Numbered from the stretch's first letter, positions 18,040-26,153 are shown. The stretch: DNA of 64,000 nucleotides from Candidatus Acidiferrum typicum (GCA_002478115.1 DLMH01000168.1:51322-115321), one strand, 5' to 3'. Notes: a model not told the origin generated them from the letters alone. Made by a program: numbers and translations.

Positions 18040-18231
18040 ATGGGGACTCTCAAGCCGGGCGAGGCAGCACCGGATTCTGGTGAACTTGTCGAAGTTGGGC
18101 CTCGGGGCGGTAAAGTGCCCGATGGTCGCCGTACGGTGATCGAACGAGGCGAAACAATCCCGCCAACTTCGGAAAAGGGCAACCAGTTCAAGTACAAGCG
18201 CGGGTCGAAGACCACCCACCCTAAAAAATAG
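18040..18231 (+). CDS. YjzC-like small protein
   Basis: This encodes 63 residues beginning MGTLKPGEAAPDSGELVEVG. The pattern of a GxxAPxxGxYxExG-like start and a Lys-rich FKYKRG end resembles the small YjzC family of Bacillus, whose function is unknown. AAGGAGGG lies 6 nt before the ATG at 18040, which clearly beats the upstream in-frame start at 17974. The gene ends 51 nt before the DUF4365-APAZ gene and runs in the same direction, so it may be the first gene of the Argonaute operon. It could equally be an unrelated small soluble protein. It is hydrophilic with no membrane segment. Confidence 0.75.
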   Translation: MGTLKPGEAAPDSGELVEVGPRGGKVPDGRRTVIERGETIPPTSEKGNQFKYKRGSKTTHPKK

Positions 18232-18282
18232 CACCGGTGCCGCACCATGGGCCATTGGTGCCACCTCTGAGGCAGGAACGCT

Positions 18283-19650
18283 TTGACAGCACGGTCCAAT
18301 CGAAAGAAGCCGGCCTCCAAGACCATTTCCGCTGCGGGAATTACTGGACAACAAGGAATCAACGCAATCGAGCGTATTGTCCTTGAGTCTGGCTCTCGAT
18401 GGACTCCGAGCGGCCCGAATGAGATTGGCATCGACGGCTACATCGAGCTCTTCGACCCGAGTTCGCGTCGTCCGCTCGGACTGACTCTGGCGGTTCAGAG
18501 CAAAGTCGTCTCCGCGATTGCAAATGACAAGGCTGCAACGTTCGACTACTGGTGCGCACCTGGTGACATCTCTTACTGGCTGGAAGGAAATATCCCGGTA
18601 GTTCTGATCGTTTCGAGTGGAGACGCAAAAGAAGTCTATTGGGCTTCTGTCAGAGATCAATTCAAGGATTGGAAACCGGCCGACTCGACGCGAGTTACTT
18701 TCGTCAGAGCTGAACAAAAGCTCGACCGACGGACATTTTCGAGGCTCGCGACAATCGCATCGCCGAAGCCTGGCTTGTATCTCGCGCCCACGCGGAAGCC
18801 CGAGACCCTTCACACGAATTTGCTGCCGCTGGAGCTGTGCCCTCCCAGTATCTCAGTTGCACAATCCGAGTGCAGGAACGTTCATGAAGTCTGGACTTCG
18901 CTTCGCACAGCTGGGGGTGAAATCGACGCTGGATGGATGCTCTGGGAAAAGAAAATCTTGAGCTTCCATGACCTAAGCAAACCCCAATGGGCCAACATCT
19001 GTGACCGAGGCACGCTTGAGGAGTTCTCAGCCGTCGAATGGTCCGAATCGGACGATCTGCAGCGTCAACGTATTTTCGTTCAACTGCTGAACCAAACTTT
19101 GAGAGCACAGCTCTACCCGGAGGTTCGCTACTGGCCACAGGAAGACTGCTACGCAATTCAGGGCCGACCCCACAAACAGTCCTACCCCTCCATACAGCGC
19201 TCGAGCAAAGTAACTGTGGTCTCGCAACGGACATCCACGAGCAAGGACGGCCGCAAATTCGACAGATTTCGGCACCTCGCATTTCGTGGTCAGTTCCGCA
19301 GATTCGACGACAACTGGTTCCTTGAAATCACGCCGACCTACAGGTTTACGAGCGACGGCTTCACATTGGACCGCTTCCACGAAGAAAATCTGAAGGGCAT
19401 CAAGCGTATTGAAGGCAATCGAGCCGTACTCAGCAGCGTGCTCTTTTGGGCCAACTACCTGCAACCTCGCACCGGTCTTTTCGATCGCGACCCGCTTCCT
19501 CTTCAGTTTGGAAAACTTCTGACATTCCGTTGCGACATCGGCATCTCCGATCCGGACTGGCTCGCTGCCGACCCCGGTCGGCCCGAAGACCCGGGACTCT
19601 TCAGTGACGAATTCTTTCCTGCTGACACTGACGACGGAGATGAATTGTGA
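18283..19650 (+). CDS. DUF4365-APAZ effector nuclease of a short-Argonaute (SPARDA-type) system
   Basis: This is a 455-residue protein. Residues about 18-150 match DUF4365, a PD-(D/E)xK-like nuclease: GITGQQGINAIERIV, then NEIGIDGYIEL with D51, then LAVQSKV with Q72 and K74 as the QxK catalytic pair. From about 170 to the end is an APAZ region, with RHLAFRGQFRRFDDNWFLEI, then PTYRFTSDGF and a helical KGIKRIEGN stretch, as in APAZ proteins that pair with short Argonautes. In characterised SPARDA systems this subunit is a DNase/RNase released to act on any nucleic acid after guide-directed target recognition, giving abortive-type protection. The start appears to be a TTG with AGGAA upstream; the in-frame ATG at 18247 is followed by a stop. 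Its stop overlaps the Argonaute start (GTGA), implying translational coupling. Confidence 0.9.
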   Translation: MTARSNRKKPASKTISAAGITGQQGINAIERIVLESGSRWTPSGPNEIGIDGYIELFDPSSRRPLGLTLAVQSKVVSAIANDKAATFDYWCAPGDISYWLEGNIPVVLIVSSGDAKEVYWASVRDQFKDWKPADSTRVTFVRAEQKLDRRTFSRLATIASPKPGLYLAPTRKPETLHTNLLPLELCPPSISVAQSECRNVHEVWTSLRTAGGEIDAGWMLWEKKILSFHDLSKPQWANICDRGTLEEFSAVEWSESDDLQRQRIFVQLLNQTLRAQLYPEVRYWPQEDCYAIQGRPHKQSYPSIQRSSKVTVVSQRTSTSKDGRKFDRFRHLAFRGQFRRFDDNWFLEITPTYRFTSDGFTLDRFHEENLKGIKRIEGNRAVLSSVLFWANYLQPRTGLFDRDPLPLQFGKLLTFRCDIGISDPDWLAADPGRPEDPGLFSDEFFPADTDDGDEL

Positions 19651-21125
19651 ATTTGAGCTCTTTCTCCGAGCCGGACCTCGAATTCGGAAACGGCGGTACA
19701 CACGTCGATATCCGTTACGGAATGATTCGGCACGGACCTCTCGACTTGGGCGATTCCACTGCCCCGACTTCTTTGAAAGTGGGAATCGTCGGTACCGATG
19801 AAACCATAGCTGCCATGCGGGCATGGCTTGACAAATGCCGGACGGGAGTCGCGGCAAAACAGAGTAAGCTTGCTAATCTCTTTCCTCCCTTTCCCGGATT
19901 TTCGACCGACTCGTGTTTTCACTCTTCGCTCGTCTTTCACGACCGATGGTGCGCTCCGATTCGACAGAGAGAATTGGAAGCTGCCGTTGCTCATACGCAC
20001 GGAAATGAAATCGTTCGTGACGCCGCTGCACTTTTCATTGCCCATGCAGAATCACTAATGGAGCAGGGCGGGCCGATGGTTCTAATCTGCGCGCCGCCCA
20101 AAGAGCTTCTGGCGGCAGTCGATGAACCTCCCAGCAGAAGGCCAGATCCGTCGGAGCAGGAACTGGACGAAGGTTCCGATTCACCGCACGGCGCTCAACG
20201 CCTCTTGATTCCGTTTCACGACGTTCTCAAGGCGGAGGGTCTGCGTCTCGGAATTCCCATCCAGATGGTAAGGCCATACACGTATACGGGCGAGCGGGCA
20301 CGACAAAAGACGAAAGGAGTCCAGCGTTCCAGCGCTCCCATGCAGGACGAGGCGACACGGGCATGGAATCTGCACGCGGCTCTCTATTACAAGGCTGGAG
20401 GAGTTCCCTGGCGCTTGCTCAGAAATCCGACTGATCTGGCAACGTGTTTCGTCGGCATCAGCTTCTACAAATCACTCGATGGTGATCGCCTTCTCACGAG
20501 CGTGGCGCAGGTTTTCAATGAACGCGGAGAAGGCGTGATAGTGAAAGGAGCTCAAGCTCAGCTGAGCAAAGATGACAGACAGCCACATCTGGCCGACCAG
20601 GATGCTCAAGCTCTGCTGATGAACGCCGTCGGCGTCTATCGAAAAGAGCACCGCACGATGCCGGCTCGAATAGTCGTTCATAAGACCTCCAAAATGACCG
20701 AAGGTGAAATCCGCGGCTTTCGAGCAGCGTCCGAAGAAAGTAAGATCGATGTCGTTGAACTTTTGAGTCTGCGGCGTTCATTCACCAGACTCTTTCGCGC
20801 GGGCACCTATCCCCCGCTGCGAGGAACTTTTCTCAACCTTCAGCCCGATTCGGGAATCCTATACCTGCGAGGGAGCGTCCAATTCTTCCAGGCATATCCG
20901 GGAATGTATGTTCCACGTCCCCTCGAACTCACCGTCGCGAGTTCGGAAACTCCTCTGGAGCAACTTGCCAGAGAGCTTTTGTCACTGTCCAAACTCAATT
21001 GGAACAACACTCAGTTTGATGGAGGCGAACCGATCACAGTACGAGCAGCGCGACGCGTCGGGGACATTCTCAAATGTGTTGGCGAGGGCCAACGCATTCA
21101 ACCAAGTTTCCGCTTCTATATGTAA
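19647..21125 (+). CDS. Short prokaryotic Argonaute (MID-PIWI), catalytically inactive, SPARDA-type
   Basis: This 492-residue protein lacks N and PAZ domains. The short N-terminus (EPDLEFGNGGTHVDIRYG, then HGPLDLG) is typical of short Argonautes. A MID-like segment spans about 140-245 (IPFHDVLKAEGLRLGIPIQM) and PIWI about 250-492. Three PIWI signatures are readable: CFVGISFYKS (267-276), RIVVHKTSKMTEGE (341-354) and LSLSKLNWNN (445-454). At the usual tetrad positions the first Asp is replaced (GIS), and the HRD/G region reads HKT, so cleavage activity is not expected. In known systems the MID-PIWI protein binds a guide RNA and senses target DNA, while the APAZ partner is the effector. It begins with GTG inside the stop of the upstream gene and lies about 145 nt before the tRNA-Ile fragment. 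Confidence 0.92.
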   Translation: MNLSSFSEPDLEFGNGGTHVDIRYGMIRHGPLDLGDSTAPTSLKVGIVGTDETIAAMRAWLDKCRTGVAAKQSKLANLFPPFPGFSTDSCFHSSLVFHDRWCAPIRQRELEAAVAHTHGNEIVRDAAALFIAHAESLMEQGGPMVLICAPPKELLAAVDEPPSRRPDPSEQELDEGSDSPHGAQRLLIPFHDVLKAEGLRLGIPIQMVRPYTYTGERARQKTKGVQRSSAPMQDEATRAWNLHAALYYKAGGVPWRLLRNPTDLATCFVGISFYKSLDGDRLLTSVAQVFNERGEGVIVKGAQAQLSKDDRQPHLADQDAQALLMNAVGVYRKEHRTMPARIVVHKTSKMTEGEIRGFRAASEESKIDVVELLSLRRSFTRLFRAGTYPPLRGTFLNLQPDSGILYLRGSVQFFQAYPGMYVPRPLELTVASSETPLEQLARELLSLSKLNWNNTQFDGGEPITVRAARRVGDILKCVGEGQRIQPSFRFYM

Positions 21126-21268
21126 TGCACGGCTAGGAAGACGTACGGGAGGGCCACTCCGGTGCTTTCCCAACCCACAACCCAACCCACAAATTGTGAT
21201 GTCTTGTACGACTTACGCGGTGTTTGGCAGTCCCCGCGGTCTTGTATGTTGTTGTAAAACCAAACCAC

Positions 21269-21319
21269 GCTACCCTGATAAGGGCGAGGTCGGTGGTTCA
21301 AGTCCACCCAGGCCCACCA
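21269..21319 (+). other. 3' fragment of tRNA-Ile(GAU) with CCA: probable island attachment site
   Basis: These 51 bases read as the anticodon loop CTGATAA (GAU at 21277-21279), the 3' anticodon strand, the variable loop, a full T arm (GGTGG TTCAAGT CCACC) and the acceptor 3' strand GGCCC-ACCA. Upstream sequence cannot form a D arm or the 5' acceptor strand, and two pairs of the anticodon stem are broken on the 5' side. The piece is therefore a partial tRNA whose identity begins at the anticodon stem-loop, exactly where tyrosine integrases recombine. Chromosomal sequence should lie to the right and the island to the left. The intact tRNA-Ile is predicted beyond position 1. Confidence 0.85.
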
Positions 21320-21444
21320 GTTTTTCCTACTTACTCCCCCGGGCGAGAATGCAAAATAGCCGTGCGATGATTTGCCATCGCTACCAAGTAGCTTCCTGCC
21401 TGAATATCTCCTACGATACGAGGCTGTAGTCCAAGGACAAAACG

Positions 21445-21744
21445 ATGGAAGACCCTGTGTCGAAGAAAGACACCTTATTAATTGTGAGCCGCGCAGCGAC
21501 GTTATATCTGCTCTGTTGGGCGCTGAGCGATCTAACGTACTTGCCGGGAGGCGCAATTATGCTTTCCCGTCACGGAAGTGACAGCCTGTGGGTATACGAA
21601 TTAACGAATCTGGTATTTAGACTGGCACGCATCGCCGCCTTATTTGCCGCCGCTGCGTGGTTTTACAAATGTGGACCGCGAGTTGCAGCATATTTTCTCT
21701 CAGAGGGAAAGCAAGCTGGTTCCACTGATGGCCCGAGAGCTTGA
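21445..21744 (+). CDS. Small membrane protein, unknown
   Basis: This encodes 99 residues with two likely transmembrane helices, one around ATLYLLCWALSDLTYLPGG and one around LARIAALFAAAAWFY. A polar tail (SEGKQAGSTDGPRA) follows. An AAGGAC ribosome-like site is about 6 nt before the ATG. I do not recognise the family. It is the first complete gene to the right of the tRNA-Ile fragment, so by the island model it belongs to the resident chromosome. Confidence 0.6.
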   Translation: MEDPVSKKDTLLIVSRAATLYLLCWALSDLTYLPGGAIMLSRHGSDSLWVYELTNLVFRLARIAALFAAAAWFYKCGPRVAAYFLSEGKQAGSTDGPRA

Positions 21745-21854
21745 AAGGCGCGTGGCGTGAGTAGCATGCGATCCGGAGATTCCCCCCGTTCCCGAGTAGT
21801 TCACTGAATATATAGGGTGTCACTTGCAATGGAATGAGGTAAGATTGTCTTACC

Positions 21855-22112
21855 ATGGAAACGAAGGTTTCAACGAAAGGACAGGTTGTTCTTCCCATTC
21901 AGATCCGGCGCAAATTGGGCCTGCGGACGGGAGACCCGCTGGATACAAAAGTGGAGGGCGGGCGCATTGTGTTGACACCGCGCCGGACACGCTCGGGGAA
22001 AGTGAGCATTGTCGTTGACCCGATTACCGGTCTCCCGGCGCTGAGTGCTGGTCCAAATGCTCCAGTGCTGAGCAGCAAACAGGTCCGCGAGATCATGGCC
22101 GAATTCCCATGA
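21855..22112 (+). CDS. AbrB/MazE-type antitoxin (VapB-like)
   Basis: This 85-residue protein has an N-terminal SpoVT/AbrB swapped-hairpin DNA-binding domain: METKVSTKGQVVLPIQIRRKL, split by a turn, then GLRTGDPLDTKVEGGRIVLTP. The C-terminal 35 residues are a flexible tail of the sort that blocks a PIN toxin. Its stop overlaps the start of the PIN gene by 4 nt, the classic antitoxin-first arrangement. The complex would repress its own promoter, probably in the TAAGATTGTCTTA-like dyad just upstream of the ATG (about 21840-21853). Confidence 0.9.
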   Translation: METKVSTKGQVVLPIQIRRKLGLRTGDPLDTKVEGGRIVLTPRRTRSGKVSIVVDPITGLPALSAGPNAPVLSSKQVREIMAEFP

Positions 22113-22534
22113 CATATCTCCTCGACGTGAATGCTCTGGTCGCGTTGGGATTCCTGCAGCATGAATTCCACGGGCGAGTCGCGGGTTGGGTGCACACTCT
22201 GGCGGCGAGGGGAGTTCCGGAACTGGCGACTTGCTCAATTACGGAACTGGGGTTCGTCCGGGTGCTCGCGCAAGCACCGCAGTACGGGTTCACCGTCGCG
22301 CATGCACGCAGCCTGCTGCTTCGCCTTAAGACAGGCAATGCCCTGAAGTTCACCTTCATCCCCGACGATCATGATATCTCGCACATTCCAGCTTGGGTCA
22401 AAACCGCGAAGCAGACTACCGATGGCCATCTCGCACAATTGGCCAAGGCAAAGGGAGCGGTTCTTGCGACGTTGGACGGAAAAATACCGGGTGCGTACTT
22501 AATTCCTGCTCAAAAATTGAAGCCATCGCCTTAG
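22109..22534 (+). CDS. PIN-domain ribonuclease toxin (VapC-like)
   Basis: This 141-residue PIN toxin has acidic metal ligands at the expected places: D6 in YLLDVNALVAL, E46 in CSITELGFVRV, D105 in QTTDGHLAQLA and D123 in ATLDGKIPG. PIN toxins of this subgroup cleave RNA, often tRNA, when freed from their antitoxin. It is translationally coupled to the AbrB-type gene. All acidic residues look intact, so it should be active. It sits about 800 nt to the right of the island junction and therefore is probably chromosomal. Confidence 0.92.
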   Translation: MTYLLDVNALVALGFLQHEFHGRVAGWVHTLAARGVPELATCSITELGFVRVLAQAPQYGFTVAHARSLLLRLKTGNALKFTFIPDDHDISHIPAWVKTAKQTTDGHLAQLAKAKGAVLATLDGKIPGAYLIPAQKLKPSP

Positions 22535-22910
22535 CTAAGCTCTCTGAGAAATGCACGGAGCCGCGGGACCTGGGGACCGCGCTAGAGATCACTTAACTCT
22601 TGTAATTCCAATTATTTAGATGAGCCTTCGAGATTCGCAACTTTGCCCCGTATTGGCCTCATCTAATGCATAAGAGTGGTTCGCGTGTACCAGGAGTGAC
22701 CCGGGAAACTCCTCGCTGGCTTCCGGGTTTAGTCCCAAGGGGCTCTGCTGCGATTTCGGTCTGCCAGCGGATGCGGGATCGCACGAGAAACTTGGCAAGA
22801 GAGTCCGTCAGTGGGATCACCCGCCTGATCCCGCCTGCGCTAGACCAGGCAGCGCCGGCTTGGTCCAAATAAACGTCATGCTGTGGCATGCAAAAGGAGA
22901 AGAAAGACCG
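22535..22910. other. Intergenic stretch
   Basis: About 375 bases lie between the PIN toxin and the outer-membrane protein gene. Frames on both strands are short and lack ribosome sites. I see no RNA gene or repeat. The right end carries the strong AAAGGAGAAGAA ribosome site of the gene at 22911. Confidence 0.5.
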
Positions 22911-23597
22911 ATGAAGTACCGGATCGCATGGTTCCTTGCAGTTGCAGCGTTTTTATTGGCAGCCGTTTCCACGAAGGCTCAAGGGCGATTTGAAGTCACT
23001 CCATTTGTCGGCTATGAGACTTCCGGCACCTATCCCATCGACGTGCTTTCGGGCACGGGCGGATCGTTGGCGCTTGTGGATAACTTGCGTGTCAACGATG
23101 CCGTATCCTACGGCTCTTTCCTGGGATACAACCTCAGCGAAAATTTCCAACTCGAATTCATGTGGGACCGCAACAACACCTCCTACAGTGCCCGCGACAT
23201 CACCACGCAGCAGTATTACAAGGCTTACGATTCCGACATTGATCAGTTCCAGTTTGGCGGACTCTATATGTTTCTCGGGAGCGAGCATAAATTGCGCCCC
23301 TACGTTGCCGCCAGCCTGGGATTCACCCGTGATTCCAACGGCAGTGTGACCGCCAGTGGGAGCACCCCGGTGGGCACAACCCCGAATCGCACGGCGTTTG
23401 CCTACAGCATCGGCGGCGGCGTGAAGTATTACCTCAGCCGCCATGTGGGCTTGCGCGGTGATATGCGCTTCCTGCCGACGTACGGCAGCTCGTCCAACGG
23501 AGAGTATTGCGATCCGTTCTTCGGCTGCTATAACGCGAGGGTCCGGAATTATCTGGATCGCGGCAATTTCGTCGGCGGCCTCATTTTCCGGTTCTGA
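22911..23597 (+). CDS. Outer-membrane beta-barrel protein (OmpA/OmpW-like porin fold)
   Basis: This 228-residue protein has a signal peptide (MKYRIAWFLAVAAFLLAAV, cut near KAQG). A series of amphipathic beta strands with aromatic girdles follows, for example RFEVTPFVGYET, FQLEFMWDRN, LRPYVAASLGFT and VGLRGDMRFLP. It ends in IFRF, the C-terminal Phe that signals barrel assembly. The size suits an eight-stranded barrel. The ATG at 22911 has AAAGGAG 12 nt upstream; the longer frame from 22860 is unlikely. It stands alone and is closed by a clear terminator. Its ligand or role cannot be read from sequence. Confidence 0.88.
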   Translation: MKYRIAWFLAVAAFLLAAVSTKAQGRFEVTPFVGYETSGTYPIDVLSGTGGSLALVDNLRVNDAVSYGSFLGYNLSENFQLEFMWDRNNTSYSARDITTQQYYKAYDSDIDQFQFGGLYMFLGSEHKLRPYVAASLGFTRDSNGSVTASGSTPVGTTPNRTAFAYSIGGGVKYYLSRHVGLRGDMRFLPTYGSSSNGEYCDPFFGCYNARVRNYLDRGNFVGGLIFRF

Positions 23598-23621
23598 TGA
23601 ACAATCTCATGGCTAATAAGA

Positions 23622-23652
23622 AGGGCCACGGGAGACTGTGGCCCTTTCTCAT
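23622..23652 (+). terminator. Rho-independent terminator after the beta-barrel gene
   Basis: An 8-bp perfect stem, AGGGCCAC with GTGGCCCT, has an 8-nt loop and is followed by TTCTC. It lies 25 nt after the stop. Confidence 0.85.
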
Positions 23653-23863
23653 TCCTGCCAATCGCAAGAAAATCGCGCCGCGCTGATGAATTTACGGTTT
23701 CCATGGGCTCCTCAGTGACTTGAGCAATTTACGGATTTGCCTCGTCTTCGTCAAGCACTCTCTCAACACCGTTGTGGCTCGGGCCCAAGGATAGCGTCAG
23801 AAATGTGCGCGAACCATTTGGCTACGGCCGCGGCCTGCAGTATTATTCCCCCTTGGCATAACC

Positions 23864-24481
23864 ATGAACACGTTTACAGGCGCAATCGGCACTGGCGGGA
23901 AATGGCTGCTGGATCGCATTGTCGGTGCGCTCGCGGCTACCGGCATCAACCCAAACTTGCTCACCTTTTTAGGCCTTGTCGTCAACTTCGGTGCGGCGGC
24001 AAGTTTTGCGGTCGGCAATTTCCGGGCCGGCGCGATTATCATTTTCATCGCGGGCTTCCTGGACATGCTGGATGGGCAGGTGGCGCGGCGGCAAAATCGC
24101 GTCACGGCGTTTGGCGCCTTCTACGATTCCACGCTGGACCGCTACGCGGACATGGCCCTCTATATGGGACTGCTCGTGTATTACAGCGTGAGCGGCCGCA
24201 CACCGTATGTCGTGCTGGCCGCGGTGGCGACAGCGGGTTCCGTGATGGTGAGCTACTCCCGCGCGCGCGCCGAATCGCTCATTCCTTTGTGTAAGGTGGG
24301 CTTCATGGAGCGTCCCGAGCGGATGGTGCTCCTGATTATTGGAGGAGTCTTCAATCGCATGGGGCCGGTGCTGTGGGTGATTGCCGTGGTTTCGACGATC
24401 ACCGTCATCCATCGCATTGTTTACACCTGGCAGGAAACCAGAGCGGGGCGCATCCTGCCCGGCGTCAAACTCAGCCTTTGA
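23864..24481 (+). CDS. CDP-alcohol phosphatidyltransferase family membrane enzyme
   Basis: This 205-residue protein carries the complete catalytic signature D-x2-DG-x2-AR-x8-G-x3-D-x3-D: D67, D70, G71, A74, R75, G84, D88 and D92. It has about six hydrophobic helices. These enzymes join a CDP-activated lipid to an alcohol acceptor such as glycerol-phosphate, inositol-phosphate or serine at the inner membrane. The acceptor cannot be deduced here; PgsA-like and inositol-phosphate-synthase-like enzymes share the motif. It converges with the long lipid operon to its right, whose products (phosphatidate from the PlsC and lipid-kinase steps) would be suitable precursors. Confidence 0.92.
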   Translation: MNTFTGAIGTGGKWLLDRIVGALAATGINPNLLTFLGLVVNFGAAASFAVGNFRAGAIIIFIAGFLDMLDGQVARRQNRVTAFGAFYDSTLDRYADMALYMGLLVYYSVSGRTPYVVLAAVATAGSVMVSYSRARAESLIPLCKVGFMERPERMVLLIIGGVFNRMGPVLWVIAVVSTITVIHRIVYTWQETRAGRILPGVKLSL

Positions 24482-24519
24482 GCTTCGCCTAACTTTTTTC
24501 TGTGTTGCATGGCGGCGGC

Positions 24520-25254
24520 TCACTGCGCCTTTAGCCAGGCTTCCACCGGGCCGGCAATTTCCCGCCGGATGCGCTGCTGCAAGGCGGGCAAATCTTCCTT
24601 TTTCAAACCAGCGGTTTCAATCGTTTCGTGGAGATGCACGGTGATGGTCGTTGGCCGCAGGATCCAGTCGCCGGTGCGGAAATGGTGGAATGAACCGACC
24701 AGGCTCACGGGCACGATGGGGACGCCGAGTTGTTGCGCGAGGCGAAACCCGCCCTGTTCAAAGTCACCCAAATGGCCGTCGCGCGTGCGGCTCGCTTCCG
24801 GAAAAATAATCAGGCTGACGCCGGAGTGGATGGCCTCCCGCGTCAGGCGCCACAACCTCTTGAGCTCCTTGGGACCGCGAACGTCCGCCACGGGCACGTT
24901 GCCGAAGCACTTCATCAGCCAGCCGTAAATCGGAATGCGGAAGTGAGACTCCAGCTCCCAACCGCGCACGAGCTGGGGAATCGCGCAATACAGGATGAAC
25001 GGGTCCAGCAGATTGACGTGGTTCACCATGAAGAAACAAGTGCGTTGCGCGTCGAAGCCCGGGGAAGTTTCCACCTTTACCTTGGCGCCCGAAAAGAAGG
25101 CGATGCGCCGGCAAAGACCCCGCTGCAGCCAATCGTGCTTCCGTGGATCCAGAAACGCCGCAAGTCCGATCAACACCGGCACGGTAATCAGAAAATGCAG
25201 CCAGCTCAATCCCCAAAGAAAAACGCTGCGTACCACCTCCCAGGTTCTCTTCAT
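24520..25254 (-). CDS. 1-acyl-glycerol-3-phosphate acyltransferase-like (PlsC family)
   Basis: This 244-residue protein has an N-terminal membrane helix (VFLWGLSWLHFLITVPVLIG). It carries the acyltransferase motif I NHVNLLD (H79 and D84, HX4D), motif III FPEASRTRDG around 150, and motif IV VPIVPVSLVG. It would add an acyl chain to a lysophospholipid or related acceptor at the membrane. The start codon overlaps the lipid-kinase stop (ATGA), so the longer N-terminus from 25299 is not used. It is the last gene of the nine-gene lipid operon. In motif III the usual Gly is Ala (FPEA rather than FPEG). Confidence 0.92.
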   Translation of the reverse strand: MKRTWEVVRSVFLWGLSWLHFLITVPVLIGLAAFLDPRKHDWLQRGLCRRIAFFSGAKVKVETSPGFDAQRTCFFMVNHVNLLDPFILYCAIPQLVRGWELESHFRIPIYGWLMKCFGNVPVADVRGPKELKRLWRLTREAIHSGVSLIIFPEASRTRDGHLGDFEQGGFRLAQQLGVPIVPVSLVGSFHHFRTGDWILRPTTITVHLHETIETAGLKKEDLPALQQRIRREIAGPVEAWLKAQ

Positions 25255-26153
25255 ACGTAGACGTCCATCGCACCCGGCAGAATGTCCAGCGTTTTGCAAT
25301 CCAGCGTGACGAGCTCCCCGTCAATCATCACGTCCACCGGCGCGTCCAAAGCGAATTCCACGTGCTTCACCGCGCGCCGCTCCGCCAGCGGGTGCTCGAT
25401 GTGCGTCCCGTCGTACAGCCGCGGCAGCATTTTCAGAAGGCCGAGGCGGCCGATGGGTCCCCAGCGCACGTATTCGATCAAACCATCGGTTGGATCGGCG
25501 TGCGGCGCAATCATCATGGTGCCGCCGGTGTACTTGCTATTGTTGAAGGTCAGGAAGAGACAGCGCCGCTCGTCCCAACTTTCATCGGCATCGGAACGCA
25601 TGCGGAATGCACGCCGCTTGAGCTGCACCACGCGCACGAACACGCCGAGGAGATATCCCAAGTGCCCAAACGGCTTGAATATGCGGTTGGTCAGCGCGCC
25701 GACGTCCGCGGTAAATCCCACGCTCAATAAATTGAAGGAATAAATAGTTCCTGTCGCGTGGCGCAGGCGCAGCAAATCCACGCGGCGCTTGCGGCCCGTG
25801 AGCAGCGCCTCGACGGAGCTTTTTGCGCCATCCTTTGTGAAGTCGCGCAGAAACGAGTTGCCGGTACCCAGCGGCAGGAATCCCAGTTCAATGCGCTCGG
25901 CAAGCGTTTCGCGCCCGAAAATTCCATTGAGGATCTCGTGCGCGGTGCCGTCACCGCCGACGGCGAGAAAGCGGCGATAGCCCTGTTCGTAGGCTTCAAG
26001 GGCCAGTTGGGCGGCATGGCCCGGCCCGGACGAGGCGATCACGTCCACACGCAGGCCGCCCTCCCGCAGTCGCGCAAGCTGCGCTCCGGCAAGCTTCACC
26101 GTACGCCCGCGGCCGGCCGCAGGGTTCACAATGGCAAGAAAGCGTTCTCTCAC
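25251..26153 (-). CDS. Diacylglycerol-kinase-family lipid kinase (YegS/DagK-like)
   Basis: This 300-residue protein has the DAGK catalytic-domain features near the start (LAIVNPAAGRGRTVK) and the nucleotide/Mg loop VGGDGTAHEILNGIFG. A later LPLGTGNSFLRD motif, which follows the phosphate-binding loop, completes the domain. The second domain is the beta-sandwich of YegS-like kinases (APHADPTDGLIEYV). It would phosphorylate diacylglycerol or a related lipid alcohol. It is preceded by the second acyl-activating enzyme (36 nt gap) and overlaps plsC by 4 nt. Confidence 0.92.
   Translation of the reverse strand: MRERFLAIVNPAAGRGRTVKLAGAQLARLREGGLRVDVIASSGPGHAAQLALEAYEQGYRRFLAVGGDGTAHEILNGIFGRETLAERIELGFLPLGTGNSFLRDFTKDGAKSSVEALLTGRKRRVDLLRLRHATGTIYSFNLLSVGFTADVGALTNRIFKPFGHLGYLLGVFVRVVQLKRRAFRMRSDADESWDERRCLFLTFNNSKYTGGTMMIAPHADPTDGLIEYVRWGPIGRLGLLKMLPRLYDGTHIEHPLAERRAVKHVEFALDAPVDVMIDGELVTLDCKTLDILPGAMDVYV

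Noticed and set aside
21116..21556. Minus-strand ORF of 146 codons with WVDLNHRPRPYQ-like text
   Set aside because: This peptide is the known antisense translation of a tRNA 3' region; it covers the tRNA-Ile fragment and has no independent support.
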